Shown: positions 44,842 through 53,689 of the stretch, in pieces
How the letters are laid out: each line of letters begins with the position of its first letter
How positions within the stretch are numbered: the stretch's first letter is position 1
Assembly: GCF_008704795.1 (NCBI RefSeq)
Contig: NZ_CP023690.1
Span: 8,504,501 to 8,568,500 of the forward strand
Direction of reading: 5' to 3'
DNA length: 64,000 bases
Source: Streptomyces spectabilis
GTDB taxonomy: Bacteria > Actinomycetota > Actinomycetes > Streptomycetales > Streptomycetaceae
Position numbers and translations under genes: made by a program
Notes under the pieces: model-generated
What the model was told of the DNA's origin: nothing
What the model saw: only the letters and a program-made list of their open reading frames with translations
The model's database searches: none

Positions 44842-45593
44842 GTCAGGGGCTCCTCTTCCGTGCTCGCCAGGATCTCGGCGAGGTGGACGGGGCGCGGGCC
44901 CGCCTTCAGCCGCGACATCGTGCCGCCGATGTGCATGAGGCAGGAGTTGTCCGCCGCGCACAGCACGTCGGCCCCGGTCGACTCCGCGTTGCGCACCTTG
45001 TCGGCGCCCATCGCCGCCGACACGGCGGCGTTCTTCACGGCGAAGGTGCCGCCGAATCCGCAGCACTCCTCGGCGCCCGGCAGCTCCACCAGGTCGAGCC
45101 CCTTGACCGCGCCGAGCAGCCGCGCGGGACGGTCGCCGAGCCGAAGCGAGCGCAGGCCGTGGCACGTCGGGTGGTACGTCACCGTGTGCGGGTAGTACGC
45201 GCCCACGTCCGTGACGCCCAGGACGTCCACCAGGAACTCGGTCAGCTCGTAGGTACGGGGCACCACCGGAGCCACGGCCGCCGCGAGTCCGCCGCCGCGG
45301 CCCTCGGCCCTGGCCCGCTCGCCGAGCCGCGGATACAGCTCTCGCACCATCGCCGCGCACGAGCCGGAGGGCGTCACGATCGCCTCGTACCCGCCGAAGA
45401 CATCGGAGAAATGCCGGGCGAGGGGCTCCGCCTGATGGCGATAGCCGGTGTTGTAGTGCGCCTGCCCGCAGCAGGTCTGGGCCTCCGGGAAGTCCACCTC
45501 GACGCCCAGCCTGGTCAGGAGTTTCACGGTGGCCCGGCCGGTGTCGGGATAGAGCGTGTCGTTGACACACGTCAGGAAGAGTGCGACACGCAT
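44838..45593 (-). CDS. lutA: lactate utilisation protein A (CCG-domain)
   Basis: A 251-residue protein with two CCG (cysteine-rich) domains: TCCGQAHYNTG and ECCGFGGTF. It acts with LutB and LutC in lactate oxidation. ATG 45593 follows AGGAGGAA. First gene of the operon; no FadR/LutR-type regulator is adjacent, and the divergent gene is an unrelated hydrolase. Confidence 0.92.
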   Translation of the reverse strand: MRVALFLTCVNDTLYPDTGRATVKLLTRLGVEVDFPEAQTCCGQAHYNTGYRHQAEPLARHFSDVFGGYEAIVTPSGSCAAMVRELYPRLGERARAEGRGGGLAAAVAPVVPRTYELTEFLVDVLGVTDVGAYYPHTVTYHPTCHGLRSLRLGDRPARLLGAVKGLDLVELPGAEECCGFGGTFAVKNAAVSAAMGADKVRNAESTGADVLCAADNSCLMHIGGTMSRLKAGPRPVHLAEILASTEEEPLT

Positions 45594-45756
45594 GGTGCGT
45601 TCCTCCTCGTCGATCATCGGATGGCCCGAGCGTACTTGCGCGGGCGGCGCCGCACGAGCCCCCGGCGGCGGGGACGGCCCGGGACGCCGCGTCGGCCCGG
45701 CGGGCGGTGTGCTCAACTAGGACGGTTCCGCTTCCGCGCACTGTTGAGGAGTCGCC

Positions 45757-47058
45757 TTGAGCCCCACGTACCGTCAGCCCGGAGTCGTGCTCACCGACCG
45801 CCGGTTCAGCGTCCCGCTCGACCACGAGGACCCCGCGGGGGAGCGGATAGAGCTGTTCGCGCGGGAGTGCGTGGCGGCGGCGCGGCAGGACGCGGAGCTG
45901 CCCTGGCTGGTGTACCTCCAGGGCGGCCCCGGCTTCGGGGCCCACCGCTTCAGCGGCAAGCAGGCCTGGCTCGGCCGCGCCCTGCGCGACTACCGCGTGC
46001 TGCTGCTCGACCAGCGCGGCACCGGCGCGTCGACGCCCGCCAACCGGCAGACCCTTCCGCTGCGCGGCGGGCCCCGCGAACAGGCCGCCTACCTGGGCCA
46101 CTTCCGCGCCGACGCGATCGTGCGCGACTGCGAGGCGGTCCGGCGCGAGGTCACCGGCGGCGCCCCCTGGACCGTCCTCGGCCAGAGCTTCGGCGGCTTC
46201 TGCGCCACGCACTACCTGTCCACCGCGCCCGAGGGCCTCGCGACCGCCCTGATCACCGGCGGGCTCCCGACGCTCGACGGGCACGCCGACGACGTGTACC
46301 GCGCCGCCTACCCGCGCATGGAGCGCAAGTCCCTCGCCCACTACGCCCGTTACCCCCAGGACGCCGAACGGGCCCGGCGCGTCGCCGAGTACGCCGCCGA
46401 GCACGAGCCCGTCCTGAACGGCGGCTACCGCTTCACCGTCGAGGCCTTCCAGTCCCTGGGCATCCTGCTCGGCACCGGCGACGGCAGCCACCGTCTGCAC
46501 TACCTCCTGGAGGACGCCTTCGTGCGCACCGCCTCCGGGCACGAGCTGTCGGACTCCTTCCAGGAGCAGGCCCAGGCCCTCCTGTCGTACGCCGGACACC
46601 CGCTGTACGCCCTGCTGCACGAGGCCTGTTACGCCCAGGGCGGGCGTGCCACCGCGTGGTCGGCGGAGCGGGTGCGCGGCGAGTTCCCCGCCTTCGACGC
46701 GGGCAAGAGCCTCGCCGGGGGCGAGCCGGTCCTTTTCACCGGGGAGGCCGTGCAGCGCTGGATGTTCGACTGCGACCCGGCGCTCCGCCCGCTGCGCGAG
46801 ACCGCGGACCTGCTCGCCGAACGCGCCGACTGGGCCCCGCTGTACGACGCCGAGCGCCTCGCCGCGAACGAGGTGCCGGTGGCCGCGGCCGTCTACCACG
46901 ACGACCTCTACGTCGACACGGCCGACTCCCTGCGCACCGCCCGCACGATCGGCGGCCTGCGCACCTGGGTCACCGACGAGTACGAGCACGACGGCCTGCG
47001 CGCGAGCGGCGACCGGGTCCTGGACCGTCTGCTCGGCCTGGTGCGGGGCGAGATCTGA
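45757..47058 (+). CDS. alpha/beta-fold hydrolase, prolyl-aminopeptidase-like (S33)
   Basis: A 433-residue S33-type hydrolase. The oxyanion-hole QGGPGFGAHRF, the nucleophile elbow VLGQSFGGFC (GxSxG) and a C-terminal histidine in DEYEHDG fit a proline-iminopeptidase-like enzyme. TTG 45757 lies after GAGGAG. No signal peptide, so it probably trims peptides in the cytoplasm. Confidence 0.88.
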   Translation: MSPTYRQPGVVLTDRRFSVPLDHEDPAGERIELFARECVAAARQDAELPWLVYLQGGPGFGAHRFSGKQAWLGRALRDYRVLLLDQRGTGASTPANRQTLPLRGGPREQAAYLGHFRADAIVRDCEAVRREVTGGAPWTVLGQSFGGFCATHYLSTAPEGLATALITGGLPTLDGHADDVYRAAYPRMERKSLAHYARYPQDAERARRVAEYAAEHEPVLNGGYRFTVEAFQSLGILLGTGDGSHRLHYLLEDAFVRTASGHELSDSFQEQAQALLSYAGHPLYALLHEACYAQGGRATAWSAERVRGEFPAFDAGKSLAGGEPVLFTGEAVQRWMFDCDPALRPLRETADLLAERADWAPLYDAERLAANEVPVAAAVYHDDLYVDTADSLRTARTIGGLRTWVTDEYEHDGLRASGDRVLDRLLGLVRGEI

Positions 47059-47062
47059 CACC

Positions 47063-47087
47063 GGAAGCGCCCCGAAGGGGCGCGGGG
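47063..47087. repeat. Streptomyces-type intergenic hairpin repeat, copy 2
   Basis: Identical over 25 bases to copy 1 at 41412-41436, with the same GCGCCCC-GAA-GGGGCGC hairpin (47067-47083). It starts five bases after the hydrolase stop, again in a 3'-flanking position. Confidence 0.8.
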
Positions 47088-47194
47088 CTGTGCCGACATG
47101 CGGCTCCGCCGCGTGGGCGCGACCGGCCTCGACGAACCGGCAGGCGAACGACGGCAGGGCACGGCGAATTCAGCGGAGCGCTTAGGCTGCGCGC

Positions 47195-47956
47195 ATGACC
47201 GAGTCGCAGAACACCCCGACGACCGAGCGGGACCAGCTGGCCCCCATGCCCGAGGACTGGCAGCGCGCCCTCGCCGTCGTGGCCCACCCGGACGACCTGG
47301 AGTACGGCTGCGCGGGCGCCATCGCCTCCTGGACGGACGCGGGTCGCGAGGTGGCGTACCTCCTCGCGACCCGGGGTGAGGCGGGCATCGACTCCCTCGC
47401 GCCCGCCGAGGCCGCGCCGCTGCGGGAGCGGGAGCAGCGCGCCAGCGCCGCCGTCGTCGGCGTGGACACCGTCGAGTTCCTCGACCACAAGGACGGCGTG
47501 ATCGAGTACGGCACGGCGCTGCGCCGCGACATCGCCGCCGCGATCCGCAGGCACCGGCCCGAGCTGGTCATCACGCTCAACCATCAGGACACGTGGGGCG
47601 GCGTCGCCTGGAACACCCCGGACCACGTCGCCGTCGGCCGCGCCACCCTGGACGCGGCCGCCGACGCGGGCAACCGCTGGATCTTCCCGGAGCTGATCGA
47701 GCAGGGCCTCGAGCCGTGGAACGGGGTGCGCTGGGTCGCCGTGGCCGGGACCGACCGGCCCACGCACGCGGTGGACGCGCGCCCCGGCCTGGAGCGCTCC
47801 GTCCGCTCGCTGCTCGAACACCGCGCGTACCTGGAGGCGTTGACCGACGAGGACCCGGAGAAGTACTGCCGCTCGTTCCTCGGCGGCTTCGCCGAGCGGC
47901 TCGCGCCGCGCTTCGGCGGAACTCCCGCGGTGGCGTTCCAGCTCTTCGGCCGCTGA
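47195..47956 (+). CDS. PIG-L family deacetylase
   Basis: A 253-residue LmbE/PIG-L metal-dependent deacetylase. The zinc-binding AHPDD motif occurs in [15 protein letters not shown] and a later histidine pair in [13 protein letters not shown] matches the family. Members de-N-acetylate sugars or mycothiol/bacillithiol precursors and antibiotics; the present substrate is not known. ATG 47195 is the only good start. It lies upstream of the XRE-cupin regulator in the same direction. Confidence 0.9.
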   Translation: MTESQNTPTTERDQLAPMPEDWQRALAVVAHPDDLEYGCAGAIASWTDAGREVAYLLATRGEAGIDSLAPAEAAPLREREQRASAAVVGVDTVEFLDHKDGVIEYGTALRRDIAAAIRRHRPELVITLNHQDTWGGVAWNTPDHVAVGRATLDAAADAGNRWIFPELIEQGLEPWNGVRWVAVAGTDRPTHAVDARPGLERSVRSLLEHRAYLEALTDEDPEKYCRSFLGGFAERLAPRFGGTPAVAFQLFGR

Positions 47957-47984
47957 CCCGCGCGCGGGCGCCGGTGATGCGGGT

Positions 47985-48013
47985 TTGACATCCCGCGTTG
48001 CCGATTCTGCAAT
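47985..48013 (+). promoter_or_regulatory. predicted promoter, leaderless start of the XRE-cupin gene
   Basis: TTGACA (47985-47990) and TGCAAT (48008-48013) are 17 bases apart. The next base suited as transcription start is at the ATG (48020), and no ribosome-binding site precedes it, so the mRNA may begin at the start codon. Confidence 0.55.
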
Positions 48014-48019
48014 GGGCGC

Positions 48020-48655
48020 ATGGCACGCGAAGAGAGTCACACGCACGAGACCCACGAGGGGGGCGACGGCGGGACGGACCAGGTCCTCACCGCCGTCGGC
48101 CCCCGTCTCCGCACGATCCGCAAGGAGCGCGGCGCCACGCTCGCCGGGCTTTCCGCCGCCACCGGCATCTCCGTCAGCACCCTCTCCCGCCTGGAGTCGG
48201 GCGGGCGCAAGCCGAGCCTCGAACTGCTCCTGCCCATCGCCCGCGCCCACCAGGTGCCCCTCGACGAGCTGGTCGGCGCCCCGCCCGTCGGCGACCCCCG
48301 CGTCCGCGCCAAGCCGATCGTCCGGCACGGCCGCACGATGGTGCCCCTGACCCGGCAGCCCGGCGGACTCCAGGCGTACAAGGTCATCGAGCCCCAGCGC
48401 GCGGTCGAACCCGACCCGAGGACGCACGAGGGCTACGAGTGGCTGTACGTCCTGTCCGGACGCCTGCGCCTGGTGCTCGGCGAGCACGACGTGGTCCTTG
48501 CCGCGGGGGAGGCGGCCGAGTTCGACACCCGGGTGCCGCACTGGTTCGGCTCCACCGGCGAGGGCCCCGCCGAGTTCCTGAGCCTGTTCGGGCCGCAGGG
48601 CGAGCGCATGCACGTACGGGCCAAGCCCAAGAAGCGGTCCGCGGCGGCGGACTGA
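48020..48655 (+). CDS. XRE-family regulator with cupin sensor domain
   Basis: A 211-residue regulator. Residues of about 22-80 form a Cro/C1-type helix-turn-helix (LRTIRKERGATLAGLSAATG, then SVSTLSRLESGGRKPSLELL). The C-terminal part is a cupin barrel (EWLYVLSGRLRLVLGEHD) that may bind a metal or small effector. Such proteins commonly control adjacent catabolic genes; here the quinone oxidoreductase and acyl-CoA dehydrogenase operon follows 77 bases later. Confidence 0.92.
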   Translation: MAREESHTHETHEGGDGGTDQVLTAVGPRLRTIRKERGATLAGLSAATGISVSTLSRLESGGRKPSLELLLPIARAHQVPLDELVGAPPVGDPRVRAKPIVRHGRTMVPLTRQPGGLQAYKVIEPQRAVEPDPRTHEGYEWLYVLSGRLRLVLGEHDVVLAAGEAAEFDTRVPHWFGSTGEGPAEFLSLFGPQGERMHVRAKPKKRSAAAD

Positions 48656-48732
48656 CCCTGTTCCCTTCGGGGCAAGCGACCGCTTAGTATGCGCGGGAGC
48701 ACGGTCCACCTACGCCCTCGTGGAGGCCCCGC

Positions 48733-49710
48733 ATGCACGCATGGCACGTACCCCGCAACGGCGAGCCGGGCGAGGTGATGCGGCTCGAAGAGGCGGAAAC
48801 CCCGGTGCCCGGCGACGGCCAGGTGCTGCTGAAGGTCCGCGCCGCGAACGTCAACTTCCCGGACGCGCTGCTGTGCCGCGGCCAGTACCAGATCACCCCG
48901 CCGCTGCCGTTCACGCCCGGCGTGGAGGTCTGCGGCGAGACGCCGGACGGGCGGCGCGTCATCGCCAACCCCGTGCTGCCGTACGGCGGGTTCGCCGAGT
49001 ACGCCGTCGCGGACGCCGCCGCCCTGCTGCCCGCCCCGGACGCCCTCGACGACGCCGAGGCGGCGGCCCTGCACATCGGCTACCAGACCGGCTGGTTCGG
49101 ACTGCACCGGCGCGCCGGGATCCGGGCGGGCGAGACGCTCCTGGTGCACGCGGCCGCGGGCGGCGTCGGCAGCGCGGCCGTCCAGCTCGGCAAGGCCGCC
49201 GGCGCGCGCGTCATCGGCGTCGTCGGCGGCGCCGAGAAGGCCCGGGTCGCCCGCGGACTCGGCTGCGACGCGGTCGTGGACCGGCACGCGGACGACGTCG
49301 TCGCGGCCGTGAAGGACGCCACCGGCGGCCGCGGCGCCGACGTCGTCTACGACCCGGTGGGCGGCGCCGCGTACACCCAGTCCGCCAAGTGCGTGGCCTT
49401 CGAGGGCCGCCTGATCGTCGTCGGCTTCGCGAGCGGCACCATCCCGGCGCCCGCCCTGAACCACGCCCTGGTGAAGAACTACTCGATCGTCGGCCTGCAC
49501 TGGGGCCTGTACGCCACGAAGGACCCGCGGTCCGTCCTCGACTGCCACGAGCAGCTCACCGCGCTCGCCGCCAAGGGCGCGGTCAAGCCGCTGGTGAGCG
49601 AGCGCGTCCCGCTGTCGGGCGCGGCGGCGGCCGTGCAGCGCGTCGCCGACGGGGCCACCACCGGGCGCGTCGTCGTGCTGCCCGGGCGCACGGACGGAGG
49701 ATCCGCATGA
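48733..49710 (+). CDS. NADPH:quinone oxidoreductase (MDR family)
   Basis: A 325-residue zinc-independent MDR protein. The catalytic domain has LLKVRAANVNFPDALLCRG, the nucleotide motif is LLVHAAAGGVGSAAVQLGKAAGA. It should reduce quinones or enoyl compounds with NADPH. Its stop overlaps the start of the first acyl-CoA dehydrogenase (ATGA), so it may act in the same catabolic pathway, for example on unsaturated acyl derivatives. ATG 48733. Confidence 0.9.
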   Translation: MHAWHVPRNGEPGEVMRLEEAETPVPGDGQVLLKVRAANVNFPDALLCRGQYQITPPLPFTPGVEVCGETPDGRRVIANPVLPYGGFAEYAVADAAALLPAPDALDDAEAAALHIGYQTGWFGLHRRAGIRAGETLLVHAAAGGVGSAAVQLGKAAGARVIGVVGGAEKARVARGLGCDAVVDRHADDVVAAVKDATGGRGADVVYDPVGGAAYTQSAKCVAFEGRLIVVGFASGTIPAPALNHALVKNYSIVGLHWGLYATKDPRSVLDCHEQLTALAAKGAVKPLVSERVPLSGAAAAVQRVADGATTGRVVVLPGRTDGGSA

Positions 49711-50888
49711 CCGACGCCGCCGAACTGCGCCGCCGCACCCGGGAGTTCCTCGCCGCGCACCCGCCGGCGGCGACGGGGCGCGACGCCTTCCTGAAGGCCC
49801 GCTTCGACGCCGGGCTCGCCTGGGTGCACTACCCCGAGGGCCTCGGAGGGCTCGGCGCGCCCCGCACCCTCCAGGCCGTCGTGGACGCCGAACTGGAGGC
49901 GGCGGGCGCCCCCGACAACGACCCGCGCCGCATCGGCATCGGCCTCGGCATGGCGGCGCCGACGATCCTCGGCTTCGGCACCGAGGAGCAGAAGCGCCGC
50001 TTCCTCAGGCCCCTGTGGGCCGGCGAGGAGGTGTGGTGCCAGCTCTTCAGCGAGCCCGGCGCGGGCTCCGACCTGGCCGCGCTCGGCACCCGCGCGGTGC
50101 GCGAGGGCGACACCTGGGTGGTGACCGGGCAGAAGGTGTGGACCTCCAGCGCGCACCTCGCCCGCTGGGCCATCCTCATCGCCCGCACCGACCCGGACGT
50201 GCCCAAGCACCGCGGCATCACCTACTTCGTCTGCGACATGTCCGACCCGGGCGTCGAGGTGCGGCCGCTGCGGCAGATCACCGGGGAGGCCGAGTTCAAC
50301 GAGGTCTTCCTCACCGGCGTCCGCATCCCCGACGCCCACAGGATCGGCGAGGTCGGCGACGGCTGGCGGGTCGCGCAGACCACGCTGATGAACGAGCGCG
50401 TCTCGATCGGCGGCGCCCGCCTGCCGCGCGAGGGCGGCATGATCGAGCCCCTCGCGCGGACCTGGCGCGAGCGCCCCGAGCTGCGCACCCACGATCTGCA
50501 CCAGCGCCTGCTCACCCTCTGGGTGGAGGCCGAGGTCGCCCGGCTCACCGGCGAGCGCCTGCGCCAGCAGCTCGTGGCGGGCCAGCCGGGCCCCGAGGGC
50601 TCCGGCATGAAGCTCGGCTTCGCCCGCCTCAACCAGGCCATCAGCGGACTGGAGGTCGAACTCCTCGGCCAGGAAGGGCTGCTGTACGACGACTGGACGA
50701 TGCGGCGGCCCGAGGGGGTCGACTTCTTCGGGCGCGGGGCGGGCTACCGCTATCTGCGCGCCAAGGGCAACAGCATCGAGGGCGGCACGAGCGAGGTCCT
50801 GCTCAACATCGTGGCCGAGCGCGTCCTCGGCCTGCCGCCGGAACCGCGCACCGACAAGGACGTCGCCTGGAAGGACCTGGCCCGATGA
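49707..50888 (+). CDS. acyl-CoA dehydrogenase 1
   Basis: A 393-residue flavoprotein of the acyl-CoA dehydrogenase family. The FAD-contact runs CQLFSEPGAGSDLA and VTGQKVWTSSAHLA and the C-terminal GGTSEVLLNIVAERVLGL are clear. It introduces a double bond in an acyl-CoA. It is coupled to the oxidoreductase upstream and to a shorter, less conserved second dehydrogenase downstream, a frequent pairing in which both subunits form a heterotetramer for bulky or branched substrates such as steroid side chains. Confidence 0.92.
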   Translation: MTDAAELRRRTREFLAAHPPAATGRDAFLKARFDAGLAWVHYPEGLGGLGAPRTLQAVVDAELEAAGAPDNDPRRIGIGLGMAAPTILGFGTEEQKRRFLRPLWAGEEVWCQLFSEPGAGSDLAALGTRAVREGDTWVVTGQKVWTSSAHLARWAILIARTDPDVPKHRGITYFVCDMSDPGVEVRPLRQITGEAEFNEVFLTGVRIPDAHRIGEVGDGWRVAQTTLMNERVSIGGARLPREGGMIEPLARTWRERPELRTHDLHQRLLTLWVEAEVARLTGERLRQQLVAGQPGPEGSGMKLGFARLNQAISGLEVELLGQEGLLYDDWTMRRPEGVDFFGRGAGYRYLRAKGNSIEGGTSEVLLNIVAERVLGLPPEPRTDKDVAWKDLAR

Positions 50889-51982
50889 CCTCACCGAGCG
50901 ACCTGCTCTACACGCAGGAGGAAGAGGCGGTCCGCTCCGCCGTGCGCTCCCTCCTCGCCGACCGCTGCGATCCGGCCGCCCTGCCGGCGCGCGCGGAGTC
51001 GGACCGGCCGCACGACCGCGAGCTGTGGAAGGCCCTCACCGAGGGCATGGGCCTCGCCGGTCTCCTGGTGCCCGAGGAGCGGGGCGGCCAGGGCGCCACG
51101 CACCGCGAGGCCGCCGTGGTCCTGGAGGAGCTGGGCCGCGCGGTGGCCCCCGTGCCGTATCTGACCAGTGCCGTCATCGCCACTGAAGCCCTGCTCGGCT
51201 GTGGCGGGGAGGCCGCGGACCTGCTGGCGGCCCTGGCGTCGGGCCGCACGGTCGGTGCCCTGGCCGTACCGTTCGCCACCGCCCCCGGTGCCGCCTTCCC
51301 TTCGGCGCGGTACGCGGACGGCGTCCTGCACGGCGAGGTGACCGGCGTCGCGGACGCGGCCGCCGCCGACGTCCTGCTCGTCCCGTCCGACAGCGGTCTG
51401 TTCGCCGTCGACACCGGCCGGGGCGGCGTCACCGTCACCGCCCTGACCTCGCTCGACCGCACCCGTCCGCTCGCCGCGGTCACCCTCGGCGCGGCCCCCG
51501 CGCGCCTGCTCACCACCGACGCGGCAGCCGCGGTGCGCCGCGGGCTGCGCGCCGGGGCGGGCCTGCTCGCCTCGGAGCAGCTCGGCCTCGCCGAGTGGTG
51601 CCTGACGGAGACCGTGCGCCACACGAAGGAGCGCCACCAGTTCAACCGCCCCGTCGGCTCCTTCCAGGCCCTCAAGCACCGCCTCGCCCAGGTCTGGCTC
51701 GACGTCGTGAACACCCGCGCCGTCGCCCGGCACGCCGCCGACGCCCTGGCCACCGGCAGCGACGAGCCGGACCTCGCGACGGCCCTCGCCCAGGCCTACG
51801 CGTCCCCCGTGGCCGTGCGCGCCGCCGAGGAGGCCCTGCAACTGCACGGCGGCATCGGCATGACCTGGGAACACCCCGTCCACCTCGCCCTCAAGCGCGC
51901 CAAGGCCGACTCCATCGCCCTGGGCACGGCGGGGCGGCACAAGGAGGCCCTGGCAGGGCTCGTCGCCCTGCCGCCGCCCTGA
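50885..51982 (+). CDS. acyl-CoA dehydrogenase 2 (companion subunit)
   Basis: A 365-residue acyl-CoA dehydrogenase-like protein. It keeps the C-terminal helical domain signatures (VRHTKERHQFNRPVGSFQAL, LQLHGGIGMTWEHPVHL), but its central FAD-contact region is much less conserved than in the neighbouring subunit. ATG 50885 overlaps the preceding stop. It probably pairs with the preceding enzyme. Confidence 0.9.
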   Translation: MTSPSDLLYTQEEEAVRSAVRSLLADRCDPAALPARAESDRPHDRELWKALTEGMGLAGLLVPEERGGQGATHREAAVVLEELGRAVAPVPYLTSAVIATEALLGCGGEAADLLAALASGRTVGALAVPFATAPGAAFPSARYADGVLHGEVTGVADAAAADVLLVPSDSGLFAVDTGRGGVTVTALTSLDRTRPLAAVTLGAAPARLLTTDAAAAVRRGLRAGAGLLASEQLGLAEWCLTETVRHTKERHQFNRPVGSFQALKHRLAQVWLDVVNTRAVARHAADALATGSDEPDLATALAQAYASPVAVRAAEEALQLHGGIGMTWEHPVHLALKRAKADSIALGTAGRHKEALAGLVALPPP

Positions 51983-52045
51983 CCTGCACGTAGTCCGAAA
52001 GTCGTAGGGGACCCGTGCCTTACACACCCATTACTTGAGGCATAA

Positions 52046-52062
52046 TTGCGAGCTGTTCGCAA
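52046..52062 (+). promoter_or_regulatory. Nur-box-like inverted repeat before the importer operon
   Basis: TTGCGA (52046-52051), five bases, then TCGCAA (52057-52062). This matches the Nur box of Streptomyces, tTGCaa-N5-ttGCAA, in spacing and in ten of twelve arm positions. Nur is the nickel-responsive Fur-family regulator that represses nikABCDE. The site is 32 bases upstream of the binding-protein start. Confidence 0.65.
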
Positions 52063-52093
52063 CAAGGATTGATCTTCAGTAGGGGTGTGGAGC

Positions 52094-53689
52094 ATGAGGG
52101 CCCGATCCATACGGACCACGGGCGCGGTCGCGGCGGCCGCCGCACTGGCGGTCGCCGCGTCGGCCTGTTCGTCGCCGGACGACGGCAAGGGCTCGGACGG
52201 CGCCAAGGACTCGGCCGTCGTGGGCATCGCCTACGAGCCCGAGACCCTCAGCCCGCTCCTCGGCTACGGCAAGGACGGCAACTCCAAGATCTTCGACGGT
52301 CTGCTCACGCACGACGCCGACATGAAGCTGCGGCCCGCGCTCGCGGCGAAGCTCCCCAAGGTCAGCGACGACGGCAAGACCTACACCTACGAGCTGCGCA
52401 AGGGCGTCAAGTTCAGCGACGGCAAGCCCTTCTCGGCCAAGGACGTCGTCTTCACGTACGAGACGATCCTCGACAAGAAGACGAACAACGCCTCCAAGAC
52501 CGAGCTCGACGCCCTCAAGAGCGTCGAGGCCAAGGGGAGCGACGGCGTCGTCTTCCACCTCAAGTACCCCTACGCGCCCTTCGCCGAGCGCACGGTGCTG
52601 CCCATCGCCCCCGAGCACATCGCGGGCAAGCAGGACGTCAACAAGGGCGACTTCTCCACCAAGCCCGTCGGTACCGGCCCCTACGAGCTGGTGAAGTGGT
52701 CCAGGGGCGAGAAGATCGTCTTCAAGGCGAACCCCGGCTACTGGGGCGGCGCGCCGAAGATCAAGAACTTCACCATGGCGATCATCAAGGACGACGACGT
52801 GCGCGCCACCCGGCTGCGCACCGGCGACCTCGACGGCGCCATCCTGCCGCCGAACCTCGCCAAGACCTTCGAGTCCGACGGGCAGAAGAAGACGTACGCC
52901 GCCAAGACCTTCGACTACCGCGTCGTGACCCTGCCGACCGGCAACAAGGTCGCGGGCAGCACCGCCGTCCGGCGCGCCCTCGACATCGGCGTCGACCGCA
53001 AGGCCATGGTCGACTCCATCCTCGAAGGCGCGGGCAAGGAGGCCTACGGCCCCGTCCCGACGGACAGCCCCTGGTTCACCAAGGGCACCGAGCGCAAGTT
53101 CGACGCCGCCAAGGCCAAGAAGATCCTCGACGACGCGGGCTGGAAGCCCGGCAAGGGCGGCATCCGCGAGAAGGACGGCGTCCAGGCGTCGTTCCCGCTC
53201 TGGTACCTCACCGGCGACAAGCTCCGCCAGGACCACGCGCTCGCCTACGCCTCCGACGCCAAGAAGCTCGGCATCAAGGTCGAGGTGCAGTCCGGCACCT
53301 GGGAGGTCATCGAGCCGCGCATGGCCAAGGACGCCGTCCTCGCCGGCGGCGGCTCCCCGGCCGACCCGGACTTCGACCAGTACACGCTCCTGAAGTCCTC
53401 GCTCGCCGGTGACGGCTTCAACAACATGGCGCACTACGACAACGCCAAGGTCGACAAGGCCCTGGAGGACGCCCGCGAGAGCGGCGACCGGGCCGAGCGC
53501 GGAGCCGCGTACGACACCGTCCAGCGCGAGCTGGTGAAGAACCCCGGCTACACCTTCCTCACGCACATCGACCACCTGTACGTGGTGAACGAGTCCTTCG
53601 GCGATCTGTCCACGCAGGTCGAGCCGCACGACCACGGCCTGGCCTCGGGCCCGTGGTGGAACGTCGAGGACTGGCAGCCGAAGAAGTGA
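52094..53689 (+). CDS. nikA: ABC importer substrate-binding lipoprotein (probable nickel-binding, NikA/DppA family)
   Basis: A 531-residue family 5 extracellular solute-binding protein (peptide/nickel type). The lipobox AASAC places the lipidated cysteine at C25. The mature protein has IAYEPETLSPLLGYGKDGNSKIF and the C-terminal repeat of Lys-rich helices, typical of family 5. ATG 52094 is chosen; GTG 52085 is an alternative. It heads a five-gene operon in the order binding protein, two permeases, two ATPases. A Nur-like box just upstream favours nickel, but dipeptide or metallophore uptake is possible. Confidence 0.8.
   Translation: MRARSIRTTGAVAAAAALAVAASACSSPDDGKGSDGAKDSAVVGIAYEPETLSPLLGYGKDGNSKIFDGLLTHDADMKLRPALAAKLPKVSDDGKTYTYELRKGVKFSDGKPFSAKDVVFTYETILDKKTNNASKTELDALKSVEAKGSDGVVFHLKYPYAPFAERTVLPIAPEHIAGKQDVNKGDFSTKPVGTGPYELVKWSRGEKIVFKANPGYWGGAPKIKNFTMAIIKDDDVRATRLRTGDLDGAILPPNLAKTFESDGQKKTYAAKTFDYRVVTLPTGNKVAGSTAVRRALDIGVDRKAMVDSILEGAGKEAYGPVPTDSPWFTKGTERKFDAAKAKKILDDAGWKPGKGGIREKDGVQASFPLWYLTGDKLRQDHALAYASDAKKLGIKVEVQSGTWEVIEPRMAKDAVLAGGGSPADPDFDQYTLLKSSLAGDGFNNMAHYDNAKVDKALEDARESGDRAERGAAYDTVQRELVKNPGYTFLTHIDHLYVVNESFGDLSTQVEPHDHGLASGPWWNVEDWQPKK

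Noticed and set aside
44838..47061. Extended minus-strand reading frame joining LutB to upstream sequence beyond 44841
   Set aside because: The upstream part is antisense to the S33 hydrolase; lutA in another frame with its own AGGAGG and CCG motifs occupies the region.
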